Source: Phoronis ovalis (Eukaryota; Phoronida; Phoronidae). From it: a stretch of DNA of 18,290 nt. Shown piece by piece: positions 10,101 to 18,290 of the stretch. A program made the translations under genes and the position numbers. The stretch covers positions 1 through 18,290 of the forward strand of contig JAOXYB010018439.1 of NCBI GenBank assembly GCA_028565635.1, given 5' to 3'. A model generated the notes under the pieces. It had not been told where the DNA came from and did not search any database. It saw nothing but the letters and a program-made list of their open reading frames with translations. Each line of letters opens with the position of its first letter. The first letter of the stretch is position 1.

Positions 10101-13100
10101 AGTGAAACTGTGGGTTTGGTTACCCATTTTTTAAAACAGCTAAAAGTTGGAGAGTTTCCCTATTGTTTTTTAACCAAGATAATGGCCAGCCTATTGACTA
10201 CATAATTGTATAGCAGATATATGTTTAAAAAAATGTCAAAGTTTCAAAGCCTTCAAGTTAGTATGTTATCAAAATTGTATGCTTTAGTATATTATTTTCC
10301 ATTTATTTAGAATAAAGATGAACAGACAGGATTAACAATACTTGCCACCAGAAAGCAGTCAATGCACTGCATTGATAACTTTTATGGATTCTTATCTTTC
10401 TGCCAGTAAACAACCTGACAATCATCTGTATTGTAAATACAAGAATTGTCATATCATCAAACATTTGGAAGTTCTAAATCAGATTCCAGGGCCCTTTTCA
10501 TAACATAAGCTTAATCTAACGTGTATGTAGTTTGATATTTTATTTATATGATCATTCCATGTATCATAAAAGGATGTACCATTTTATATTATTTGCTACC
10601 TGTCAGTTCTTAATTTAAAGTCTGCATGTAGACATTTGTTTTTCCCTTGGGGGTTTTAAAGTTAAATATATGTGACCATAGTGCAAATAGCCAATAGCAT
10701 TCAGATATTCATTCAAGCCCTTGGGGTTATTTGGATTAAACTTGTACCATAGTGCATACATCCTTGGGTGACAAAGAGTTTAATCTTACAGGAATGATAA
10801 GCAGTTTTTAAAAAAAATCAGAAAATGTGAAAAGTTCATGTCATTGATAAAAATAATTCATTTGTGTATAAATTAAAGAAACATATAAAAAGAGCATGGC
10901 AAAATAATCTGCTAATGAAGTTGACATTGTTAAAAGGAACTGAATAAAGAAGATGTCGGCATACAAAGAATGTACCACATCCATATAAAATCTATGTTTT
11001 TTCTTTTAATCTTTTTCTTTCTGTTGGACAGACATTTCAAAATGAAAACAGAAAAGATTTTGATATTGAGAGATATTATACAGCATAAAATAACGGAATT
11101 TAATAATGTCTTTTGTTAGTGACTATATTCAATTTATTTATTTCAATTTGCTATTCAAAATATGTAAATGAGTCAGACATTTTAAAATCTGATACTTCAT
11201 TGAAAACTCAACTCAAGAACTATATTTCAAAATTTAATTTATAATCATAGAACAGTGACTACATAGCTTAAGAATAAAGGAACACTTTTTACAGGTTACA
11301 AAAGCCAGTCTGACACTACTGAGTAAGAACAGTTACCAGGTAAAATGAACCCACAGTATAAACACCACTAGTGGCATTAAGTACATTAGTAAGCACATTA
11401 AATGATGTACAAACATTTAACATACAAGATCACAGTATCCACAGTCCATGCTCTGGTGTAAACAAATGAATAAAGAGGAGATAACATATAATTGCAGAAA
11501 CGTTGCAGTAAAGTATGGAACAATTTCGAAGCAGTCTGTTACATTCACAAATTATTTAAAGAACAACTTTTCGGCATTAAAATGCAAATGGAATGTTTAT
11601 TGAATTACACGCCTAATGTTACAAATAATGTTGTACTGACTAAGTTATTTACAGTATGAAACATAGTGCATGTGTATTGAACATTAACAAGTAGCCGAGG
11701 TTCAGGCTTTTCCAAATTACAAATCAAGTAATAACTAATTCCTTCTGAGAATCCATCATTGAAAAGCAACATTAGATGCACAATTAGATGTATAAAAGAG
11801 AAATGCTAGCTATTTTTTATGTTAAAAATCCTCTTCGTAAACTCCAAACAAATGTCTACCTACTCCATAGATTATTTGTATGCTATTTATGTAATCTGTT
11901 TAGAAAAAAAATGAATTTTTTTTACCAATGAAATTATTGAATTGCCTGTCTCTAATTTGACTGGTAAAAAATAAGATTATTTTTTATCAAGTAATACGAG
12001 ATAATACAGTTTGCAGCATTTTACCACAAGACTACTTTCCGTATAATCATTGTCCAAAGATTTATTTCATAGAAATATTTTTGGCATCTATGATTTGTTT
12101 TAAAATGTAACTACACTGGATTTAAAATTGATTCTGACAAATTTGGACTGAATGTACTCCCAGACCTGTGTGAAGTGGTATTAGGAGCCACAATAATGTT
12201 ACATTCTATGTTAGAAATACTGAAATTAACCAATGGATCATGTTGCCTCGGAATAACAGGCATGTGTCAATATTTAGTATCATCTTGCAATTAACTAGCA
12301 ACCACAAAAAACAATTATCCAATCATCTAAATTTACAGTTTTGTTATTTTAAATTCAAAACACATGGAAGAAGAATATTACATAACTGTTTTACAAGAAC
12401 CCCAATCAAAGAAGTTTATAGTTTAAAACCTTTAATTTGAGAAATCATGTTAGCTTAACAAGAAAGCTAAATTTAAACCTTAAGTGCATCATATCCTACT
12501 TTATAAAGTTCAATGCCACCAAATATATTTGTTTATTGTTAACTAACATTCAACAAGACATTAACAATAATGAATGCAATGAAGTCACATACTTGAGACC
12601 TCCTAGTGGGAAACAGCAAAACTCTGTGAATAAACTATTAACATTCGTGATTTTGGCACAAAGAGAGTCAGTCCTTGTATTTGTGCTTATTAAATAAGAG
12701 ATAGCCAATAGACCCCGTTGCAGTTACTGTTTAGTGGACACTGAGACAAAACATAACATTTACAAGCAAGCCAATCAAGTACGCATTAAAAAAAAAAATG
12801 TTCCTTAAAAATTCACATAATTTTATTTACTAAAGAAATTCATTACATTTTTCATTGCATGAATGTTGGTTTGACCCCAAAATACCACTTCAGAGTTCTG
12901 ACACTGTAATTATAATGGTTTCTATTACTATCTAAAGATGTTTGGTGTATATATGAGAATATGTTGTTTTTCTACTTAGACAGTCGAGAGAAAGCCTATG
13001 TATACGCCATCATGTCTTCTGGAGTTATGCACATTGTTACGAGGTCCTGTGCGCGAGGTGAGATGATCAAATGTGGCTGTGATACAGAGATCAGACATAA

Positions 13101-14546
13101 AGACACCAAAGGTATACAAATGTTACTGGTAATCAGTACAAGCATATGTTCTTATAACTAAAACATACCAAAAATAAAATGAGTAAAATTGGGGATTTAA
13201 AATGTCCTCCAATAACTACCATAAGTTGTGTTGTTTATATATATACTAGTAATTTAATGACAAGAATGGAGAGAGTCCATGCGTAGAATAAATCTCCATT
13301 TGATACCAGTTTAATAATTGTCAAATTCATAACAGCCATTCTACAAACACAAATTTAATGACTCACTGCCATAATCCTATTATACGGATTTTCCCCCAAA
13401 AAGATTTGGATTTGCTCAATAATGATCCACGTAATGATTCTCTAAAGTATTATTTGAACAGGTAATTAAAGACGAATGAAAGCAATCAAAGATTCTCACA
13501 ACTAGGTATTTCAGTCAGAATATAAAATATAGTGAAATTTCCGCATTTTGAACCGACAAGTGAGTTTATATTTTGTACATAGCATTCTACTATTTTTGAT
13601 TGGTTGCAGGGAAGTTTGAATGGGGAGGCTGTTCTCATGATACAGTTTACAGTGAACACTTTACCAAAGACTTCGTAGACACAGTAGAAAATGGGTCAGC
13701 AGTAGGACTTATGAATAAATGGAACAACCAGGCAGGCAGACAGGTATCTTGTCAGCTTTCATGTCATATTTCCATTAATAACATAGTGATACTTAAGCTT
13801 ATCACTATCATAATCATCACCATTTCTATCATTATAATCACCATCATCATCACCATCATCACCATCATCACCACCATCATAATCGTCATCACTATTATTA
13901 TCAGCTTCACCATAAGCAACAGCGACATGGTAATTATAATCAACATCAGCTTTGTAATAATCGTCATCACCATGCATACGTTAATGCATTTTCATCTATT
14001 GTATTCAATTTAGATATTAAAAGATTTTAGTATTCATAACATATATTTTTACAACATTACTTTTATCATTTTGTTAATTTTCAAGCTGTGAAGAAGAGTC
14101 AACGCTTGGTGTGCAAGTGTCATGGTGTCAGTGGGTCATGTTCTGTCAAAATATGCTGGCGAATGGTCTCCGATTTCGGATTGGTTGGGGCTTTCTTAAA
14201 GAACAAATTTGATGGAGCCAGTCATGTCCGACCAAACAAACACCAGTCCAAACTAAAACCCATTCAGCACACAATGAGAAAACCAAAGAAAGCTGACCTG
14301 GTGTATTTAGAGCACTCACCAGATTTTTGTGAAACCAACGTACAAACAGGGTCACTAGGTACACATGGACGCGAATGTAACAAAACAAGTGTAGGTATGG
14401 ATAGTTGTCTGCTCATGTGCTGTGGACGTGGTTATTACACGATAGAGCGAGAAATCGTTGAGGATTGCGACTGTCAGTTTGAATGGTGTTGTCGGGTTGT
14501 CTGTCAGAAGTGTAAGAAGAAAATGCAGTTCCATTATTGTAATTAA
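1049..14546 (+). CDS. Wnt: Secreted Wnt ligand, Wnt4/WntA-like (five exons, 349 residues)
   Basis: This gene encodes a Wnt morphogen, a secreted lipid-modified glycoprotein that engages Frizzled and LRP5/6 or ROR-type receptors. Exons are 1049-1122, 7476-7723, 12980-13111, 13610-13743 and about 14085-14546. Exon junction phases are 2, 1, 1 and 0. The product has a signal peptide (1-21), then WWYLGT, RRWNCS (88-93), TRSC (128-131), EWGGCS (155-160), NNQAGR (190-195), CKCHGVSGSC (206-215), SPDFC (274-278), CNKTS (294-298), CCGRGY (308-313) and WCC (330-332). S212 is the expected palmitoleoylation site for Porcupine. There are 24 cysteines outside the signal peptide, at the Wnt spacing. N-glycosylation sequons are at N91, N96, N179 and N295. 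The length is normal for the family. Blocks such as EECQ-QF, KFDGA, LVYLE-SPDFCE and CNKTS look closest to Wnt4 and its relative WntA. Subfamily assignment is from remembered motifs only, and a phylogeny could move it. The exon 4/5 splice is abnormal (see exon 5). Confidence 0.95.
6362..6400. repeat. Near-perfect 39-bp palindrome
   Basis: TCAGTTCTTTATT at 6362-6374 is the exact reverse complement of AATAAAGAACTGA at 6388-6400. Inside, TCTAT (6376-6380) pairs with ATAGA (6382-6386), leaving one A/C mismatch and a single central base. In RNA this would be a long hairpin with almost no loop; in DNA it could extrude as a cruciform. It lies in intron 1. Its origin is unknown. Confidence 0.9.
6541..6626. 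repeat. Degenerate AT-rich tandem repeat, about 28-29 bp period
   Basis: TTTAATTATT recurs at 6541, 6569 and 6598, spaced 28 and 29 bases apart, with loosely similar sequence between. The tract is nearly all A and T. It may be a decayed minisatellite or simply low-complexity sequence. Confidence 0.55.
7476..7723 (+). CDS. Wnt: Wnt exon 2: N-terminal mature domain
   Basis: The acceptor is CTTTCTCTCAG ending at 7475 and the donor is AAAA|GTAAGT at 7723/7724, a full consensus. The exon encodes the last base of W25 through K107 and the first base of N108. It carries the first four mature cysteines (C47, C61, C81, C92), the EECQQQF helix and RRWNCS, which contains sequon N91; a second sequon is N96-T-T. 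RAKR at residues 40-43 resembles a furin site and lies before C47, which is not typical of the family. The exon itself begins GTATCT, so it starts with a donor-like sequence. Confidence 0.95.
8492..8911. mobile_element. Non-autonomous DNA transposon (MITE) with 7-8 bp target duplication
   Basis: The left end reads CCCGAGGGTACTCA from 8500. The right end, TGAGTAC followed by eight C and GGG at 8888-8904, is its inverted repeat apart from one substitution and three extra bases in the C run. CATAGAG flanks the element on both sides (8493-8499 and 8905-8911). If the boundary moves by one base, the 8-bp GCATAGAG does (8492-8499 and 8904-8911). The interior, about 405 bp, has no transposase and is filled with degenerate copies of a TAGCAATCCAAA unit. 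A 7-8 bp duplication would suit P- or hAT-type transposases, but the termini alone do not settle the superfamily. It sits within intron 2, so it is spliced out. Confidence 0.85.
8576..8842. repeat. Minisatellite-like array inside the MITE
   Basis: Variants of TAGCAATCCAAA begin near 8576, 8612, 8642, 8663, 8736, 8769, 8800 and 8828. Spacing is mostly 28-36 bases, with T-rich and TTGAA spacers. The open frames on both strands here (8490-8738 +, 8477-8710 -) are by-products: the + frame reads GSNP repeatedly because the unit is repeated. No protein is inferred. Confidence 0.8.
12980..13111 (+). CDS. Wnt: Wnt exon 3
   Basis: The acceptor TTCTACTTAG ends at 12979 and the donor G|GTATAC is at 13111/13112. 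The exon completes N108 and encodes residues 109-151 plus the first base of G152. It contains SREKAYVYAI, the Wnt block usually read as SRE-AF-YAI, followed by VTRSC (C131), KCGCD (C139, C141) and a short variable loop ending DTKG. An acceptor seven bases further on (ending CAG) was rejected because it breaks the frame. Confidence 0.95.
13112..13609 (+). other. Intron 3 of the Wnt gene (498 bp)
   Basis: It begins GTATAC and ends TGGTTGCAG, with the T-rich run TATTTTTGATTGG before the acceptor. No gene, element or repeat is visible inside it. Confidence 0.9.
13610..13743 (+). CDS. Wnt: Wnt exon 4
   Basis: The exon completes G152 and encodes K153-Q196, ending on a whole codon at CAG|GTATCT (13743/13744). 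It contains EWGGCS (C159), the FTKDFVD block (family FxxxFVD) and sequon N179-G-S. The LMNKWNNQAGRQ block corresponds to the family LMNLHNNEAGR; the K188-W189 pair is unusual. The reading frame stays open past the donor to a stop at 14011-14013, so intron retention would add a low-complexity isoleucine-rich tail. Confidence 0.93.
13744..14084 (+). other. Intron 4 of the Wnt gene (about 341 bp), irregular 3' end
   Basis: The donor GTATCT is acceptable. The 3' end reads TTTTCAAGCTGTG. Family alignment and reading frame place the boundary after 14084, leaving a terminal AA. The only AG is at 14084-14085. No other AG occurs between the in-frame stop at 14037-14039 and this point. The intron contains the ATC-type microsatellite. 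Confidence 0.6.
13796..13975. repeat. Imperfect ATC/CAT trinucleotide microsatellite
   Basis: Runs of ATC, CATCAC and ATTATA variants fill 13796-13910 and continue more diluted to about 13975. The purest part is 13839-13880. This explains the isoleucine-rich + strand frame and the aspartate-rich or methionine/valine-rich - strand frames in the area, which are not genes. The array makes up about half of intron 4 and is likely to vary in length between alleles. Confidence 0.9.
14085..14546 (+). CDS. Wnt: Wnt exon 5: lipidated finger and cysteine-rich C-terminus
   Basis: Starting at GCT (14085), it encodes residues 197-349 and stops at TAA 14544-14546. AVKKSQRLVCKCHG matches the family spacing after AGRQ exactly, for example ten residues from Q to the first cysteine as in Wnt16. 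CKCHGVSGSC holds the acylated S212 (codon 14130-14132). Further on are SPDFC, CNKTS with sequon N295, CCGRGY, and the C-terminal finger CDCQFEWCC, with E329 where most Wnts have H. A final Cys lies one residue before the end, as in most of the family. The oddity is the start: a canonical AG acceptor would begin the exon at 14086 and, after Q196, give L then TGA. A G at 14084 would make a normal CAG|GCT acceptor. Confidence 0.93.
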   Translation, partial: AVKKSQRLVCKCHGVSGSCSVKICWRMVSDFGLVGAFLKNKFDGASHVRPNKHQSKLKPIQHTMRKPKKADLVYLEHSPDFCETNVQTGSLGTHGRECNKTSVGMDSCLLMCCGRGYYTIEREIVEDCDCQFEWCCRVVCQKCKKKMQFHYCN

Positions 14547-14839
14547 ATTTACGCATGTACAAACTATGATACTGAAAGCACAATTAATACGTAATATAAA
14601 GACACCAGAACTTGCTGATGAAATCTGCAAATGAAAACTATCTTACTGTTAAATATTGAGATTGCAGTAGTAGACAGATACAGATATCTACCATGACAGA
14701 TGTGCTTTCTCAGCCCTAATGTCGGTATTGTGTATAAACTATTTATATATAGATAAATGTTGAAAGAGAATCGAGGGGAGAAATAACTGGGTTTTCTTAT
14801 ATTTACACACAGTATTTCATAATAAGGGATGGATGCTAC

Positions 14840-14845
14840 AATAAA
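14840..14845 (+). terminator. Candidate polyadenylation signal AATAAA
   Basis: This is the first clear AATAAA after the Wnt stop codon, 294 bases downstream. It would give a 3' UTR of about 300-330 bases. Later signals could also be used; there is no transcript evidence. Confidence 0.45.
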
Positions 14846-14865
14846 ATTTATATAAGCAGTATATA

Positions 14866-15630
14866 CTGACAATTTGTAAGCATCACCTATTCAGCTGAGC
14901 TTTATTTAAAAGTGACCCCCTGCTGTATTAACCGCACCATCATTTGTCTGACAACTGGGTGCAAACATGCATTTATACATTACATATTATATCATTAATG
15001 TAAAAATTGCTACACCAACAGTATGCTATACTAACTGTATCTTAAACATGTGATAAAATACTTTTTTACTATTTATAAAGGCAACGGATATTAGTATAAG
15101 GCCCTGTATTTTGTGGCCCAAGAGTGCTTTTGGGGAACGAACCCAACATACGACACAAAAAAGGTTGGCAACTTTGTATCAATGCTAACTTTCAAAGCCA
15201 TTAATATCACGCTATACAGAAGTTTATTTTGTACCATGTGACCTGGTTCCAAGAAACAATCTGGTGTATTTTAGATGAATGTATTAATTTTACAAAAAAT
15301 TAATTTACATTAAAGAAAAAGGTAAAATATTAGAATAATCTCTTTATGTCAGAGATGCGTTAGTAGTAGTAACAAATTATAAGTACTATCATAATTATTA
15401 TGGATCATTTAATTTAGGCATCAGAAACCAACTTTTCCTATTCTTTGGCTTTTAAAATATGTTATATGCATATTTTATATGTGTTGCTGCATATTAACCA
15501 TAGAAAAGTTGCTACTCCGCATTAAACTATAGTTGAGTACACTACATTTAAAATGTTAACGGTCCCACTATTTTGCTAGTTATTTGGAAAGGGAATAATT
15601 TTCAAAAATATTGTCGCAACAAAAAATATC
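14866..15630. other. 3' flank without recognisable features
   Basis: The DNA is AT-rich and single-copy in appearance. A somewhat less AT-rich patch at about 15095-15180 has no convincing open frame. No gene, RNA or transposon end was recognised. Confidence 0.6.
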
Positions 15631-15751
15631 AAATGTTGTCATTAGACGACCAAGCCCGATCCTTACTTTGTTTCTGCTATGTCTAATACCAAATGTTGTC
15701 ATCAGGCGACCAAGCCCCGATCCTTACTTTGTTTCTGCTATGTCTAATACC
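15631..15751. repeat. Tandem duplication of a 60-bp unit
   Basis: The segment 15631-15690 is repeated at 15691-15751. The copies differ by a few bases: ATTAGACG versus ATCAGGCG, and one extra C in the CCCGATCC stretch. Each copy begins AAATGTTGTCAT and ends GTCTAATACC. The small + strand frame across it (15611-15811) merely reads the repeat. Confidence 0.92.
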
Positions 15752-16600
15752 AAAAAGAATGATTATCCAGAAACGCTAAGAAACAGTTCACTTATTTATT
15801 TGTACTTCTAAGTATATTTACTGTACATTTATGAGCTGGGTGCACGCGTATGCACAATGTACGTACATATAAAACATGTGAGGTGTGACAAATTAAGAGT
15901 GAATTAATAACGAAGTTTGGTTGTGATAAGAAGAATGGGAAAACAATAACCAAAATCAATAACACTAGAGAGTTGAAGTTTATTTTAATAATTATTTAAA
16001 AATATGAGTGGCGAGTAGAGTAAAAAAAAATCAAATGATTTTCTTTTACTTCACTTGTGACAGTTGCACACTTCTCGTTATTCATGAACCTTAAGTTCTC
16101 ATATGTGTTTATCTTCTAAAGAGCTGATGTTGCTCATATTTACCAGATGCCAGTAACTGTATGGTCACATGGAAGCTTTGGATTTATTATCCACAACCGT
16201 TTATGTAACTCATGAATGTATGGTAATTGAGACAACCGTATATGCACAGAATTTTAAAGTTATATTCATCATTTCTAATGTCATCTCAAAATCTTTATAT
16301 TCAGTAATACCAATATCTAGTTGAAATGAAGAACTGTCAATGCTTTTGCTAAACTGGTATTTACGATCAATAACAAAAATGGCGTAATGGTATTAAGTTT
16401 TGAATATAACCTTATTTCTGCTCAGTAGTTGTCATACATGTAGCAGAACTGAATGACACTGAACATTCATGGAGTTAATGCATATAATGTAGATTGATTG
16501 TGAAGTATTCATATATATATTTTTAATGTAATTTATAGGACTATTATGTTGTATACGTTATTGGATTATGTATCATGCTAACATATTATTAAATATTTAA
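15752..16600. other. Intergenic stretch without recognisable gene
   Basis: The sequence is AT-rich. ATGTACGTACAT at 15857-15868 is a perfect 12-bp palindrome, next to TGCACGCGTATGCA at 15841-15854. Nothing else was supported. Confidence 0.6.
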
Positions 16601-16624
16601 AAACTACCCTGTGTTCTTGTTCAG

Positions 16625-16801
16625 TTCATCACTCCTGCATTAATCATGCCTGTTAAAGAACTATCGCTTCCTGTTGCAGAGCATATAAAACACGCCTTCA
16701 AACTACCAAGGCTTGCGCATTTATATCTCGATCTGCACTCATATTTGACTAAAGACCACCTGGTGGCAATTTGGGAAATCACATCTACACACAACCTGTA
16801 A
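16625..16801 (+). other. Exon-like open frame of unknown identity
   Basis: An ATG at 16646 opens 51 codons to TAA at 16799-16801. The frame is also open upstream to 16601. The segment looks less AT-rich than its surroundings. It is preceded by a pyrimidine-rich tract ending CTTGTTCAG at 16624, a plausible acceptor, and is followed by CCT|GTAAGG at 16797/16798, a plausible donor. It could therefore be an internal or last exon of an unidentified gene. The peptide begins MPVKELSLPVAEH, contains LAHLYLDLHSYL and has no motif I recognise. Chance remains possible at this length. Confidence 0.3.
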
Positions 16802-17194
16802 GGGAATGTAATAACATTTTCAATGAAAATGGTAAATGCATTTTCTTTAATTAAATGCTAAACTGTATGACTTTCAAAAAAGTAATTTGACATGAGAAAA
16901 AATACAGTATAAAGAAGGAAATTTATTACTTACATATTATAAAAAGATTTTTTACATTGCTTTATTGAGGTGATGTCTTTGAATTTTGCAGATCATTTAA
17001 AGTGGAAAGCAACCTCCACTGAATTAACTATATCATATTGGAAAAATTTACAAATAGAATTATCAAAACTACAAAATTCATTCTGTAACTATGTTGTTTT
17101 GCGCATATCATGATATTGCTATGCAAGAGGCCATTAACTCTAATTGATGATGTCACAGAAGAACTTCATTAATTTGCAAAATTAGTATGTATGT
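16802..17194. other. Intergenic stretch without recognisable features
   Basis: AT-rich sequence with no open frame, RNA gene or repeat end that I can support. Confidence 0.6.
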
Positions 17195-17587
17195 TAATAG
17201 ACTATTTGCATGCACTTGGTGGAGCCACCAGTCTCAGACCCAAACGATCCCAGCATGTCGCATTCTGTCAATGAACATTGACGTAGTTCTACGTGCGCTC
17301 ACGTGATTCATTCACAAAACGCATGCTGAGCTAAAACCAAAAAAATCTTATGTTCTTTGATCCAAGAAATACCCTCCTTTTTGTGAGCATATCAATACAT
17401 AAACAACTATTCATTACCCGGGATTTATTAATGTTTTTTAATTTGTTAAATTTTCACTGGTTAAAGCATTTCCAAAGTCAAATTTAAAAAAAACAAGTTT
17501 TGTGTATAACTAAAGCCAGGAACTAAAGGATGCCGGTATTGAAAGGGTCTGACTGTAGACCCTCAAGTGAATGCAAATAGTCTATTA
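17195..17587. mobile_element. MITE with TA-flanked inverted termini
   Basis: ATAGACTATTTGCAT from 17197 is repeated in inverted orientation as ATGCAAATAGTCTAT ending at 17585. The match continues inward through CACTTG after one mismatch, and a CAGTC/AGACCC block is shared imperfectly beyond. TA lies immediately outside each end (17195-17196 and 17586-17587), the duplication expected of Tc1/mariner-type elements. The 389-bp interior has no transposase frame. Subterminal features include a perfect stem AGGGTCT/AGACCCT (17544-17550 and 17557-17563) and GGTGGAGCCACC near the left end. Confidence 0.8.
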
Positions 17588-18290
17588 TTAGTAATGTGGT
17601 CAGAGGAATCCTGTTTCTCATGATGAGCAATAATGAATATGTTAATTATGCAGCAGAATAAAAATGTCTGCTAAATCTGACTGAAATCAAACAAAGTAAA
17701 GCATGTTTCCTACAGGAATACTTAACGTTTATTTACAGTGACGATGCAAACAGCTCCAAGCAAACAAGCTATAGTCTTCTAAACATTATAATTCCAATGG
17801 AATTAAAACACTGAAACGTAAACATTCATCCTTTACAAGTGTCTACATCCAACCATGTAATGCAATTGCAATGCTTAGCATGCACATGTACTAATACAAG
17901 TGGTTCTTAATCCCGGGTTCTTAACACTTTTTCTTACAGCAGTCACACAAGTGTAGCATAGCAGATTACTGTGTGTTACAGAAGAAACAAATTATATGCT
18001 AGCATCAAAATCACTTCCACTGTTCTCTAGAAAATAGTATACACATGTTGCAGGGCCAATGATATTATTTATGTAAACCCCAAACATGGATAGATAAAAT
18101 GTTGATAAATAATACAAGTTTTGTGTACTAAAGCTCATTGGTGCCCTGAACAAGAATACTAAGTTTTCTGTGGAGAACACTGACTTCTTTTACACTCCAT
18201 GATGTATAGCAGTAAGCATCAAATATTACTTTTCCTTATAATTACATGGTGTTAACCATGCAACCACACCAGAACAATTACTCAGAACAT
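17588..18290. other. Intergenic stretch at the window edge
   Basis: No gene is supported. The - strand frame at 17992-18180 has no recognisable domain and an AT-driven composition. Nothing else distinctive was seen. Confidence 0.6.

Larger units (their letters stand above)
7724..12979 (+). other. Intron 2 of the Wnt gene (5.26 kb)
   Basis: The intron begins GTAAGT and ends TTTTTCTACTTAG. It contains a small DNA transposon (8500-8904). A GC-richer stretch at about 7910-8045 has a perfect 6-bp stem (CTGGCC at 7991-7996, GGCCAG at 8002-8007). TAAGCACTAACAT is repeated directly at 8121-8133 and 8165-8177. A diverged repeat beginning CCCTTGG occurs at 10644 and 10718, each ending with a CCATAGTGCA block. 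Open frames inside (for example 9978-10205, 12240-12440 and 12437-12697) show no recognisable family. The remainder is unremarkable AT-rich sequence. Confidence 0.85.

Noticed and set aside
12240-12697. Adjacent + strand frames of 66 and 86 codons in intron 2
   Set aside because: No recognised family and no splice sites linking them to the Wnt frame; probably chance open frames.
13759-14013. Isoleucine-rich + frame and aspartate-rich or methionine/valine-rich - frames
   Set aside because: They translate the ATC-type microsatellite in intron 4.
14076-14085. U12-type intron as the definite explanation for the exon 5 junction
   Set aside because: The donor GTATCTT and TTGTTAAT only partly match U12 consensus, the branch-to-end distance is short, and the AA terminus remains unexplained, so it is kept only as one option.
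14146-14872. Three - strand frames of 80-102 codons opposite and after exon 5
   Set aside because: The first two are shadows of the Wnt exon or its edge; the third lies in the AT-rich 3' flank. None has recognisable motifs.

Overview
The window is AT-rich animal DNA carrying one interpretable gene: a five-exon gene for a secreted Wnt signalling ligand on the + strand (ATG at 1049, stop ending at 14546). GT-AG introns with conserved phases, long non-coding stretches, MITE-like elements and a compound microsatellite all point to an invertebrate metazoan nuclear genome. A marine lophotrochozoan such as a mollusc would fit, but that placement is inference. No bacterial-type operons, tRNA, rRNA or CRISPR were seen.

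Layout: 1-1048 is upstream DNA with four TCF/LEF-like motifs and two TATA-like sequences. Exon 1 (1049-1122) encodes the signal peptide. Intron 1 (1123-7475) holds a near-perfect 39-bp palindrome, AT-rich short tandem repeats and two back-to-back acceptor/donor sequences. Exon 2 (7476-7723) starts the mature Wnt domain. Intron 2 (7724-12979) contains a complete-looking small transposon (8500-8904) with inverted termini and a 7-8 bp target duplication. Exons 3 (12980-13111) and 4 (13610-13743) follow. Intron 4 holds an ATC-type microsatellite. Exon 5 (about 14085-14546) encodes the lipid-modification site and the cysteine-rich C-terminal domain. The 3' flank has a poly(A) signal at 14840, a 60-bp tandem duplication (15631-15751), an exon-like 51-codon reading frame (16646-16801) and a second MITE with TA-type ends (17197-17585).

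The spliced product is 349 residues: a signal peptide, 24 cysteines outside it in the Wnt pattern, the acylated serine at residue 212 and four N-glycosylation sequons. Wording across the protein resembles the Wnt4/WntA group most. It departs from the family in a furin-like RAKR site before the first mature cysteine, K-W in place of L-H in the LMNLHNNEAGR block, and QFEWCC in place of the usual KFHWCC. The most important anomaly is the exon 4/5 junction. The reading frame that matches the family needs exon 5 to begin at 14085, but the intron would then end in AA. The only nearby AG is one base later and would shift the frame into an immediate stop. This is either a sequence error or variant at one base, a non-canonical splice, or a broken allele.
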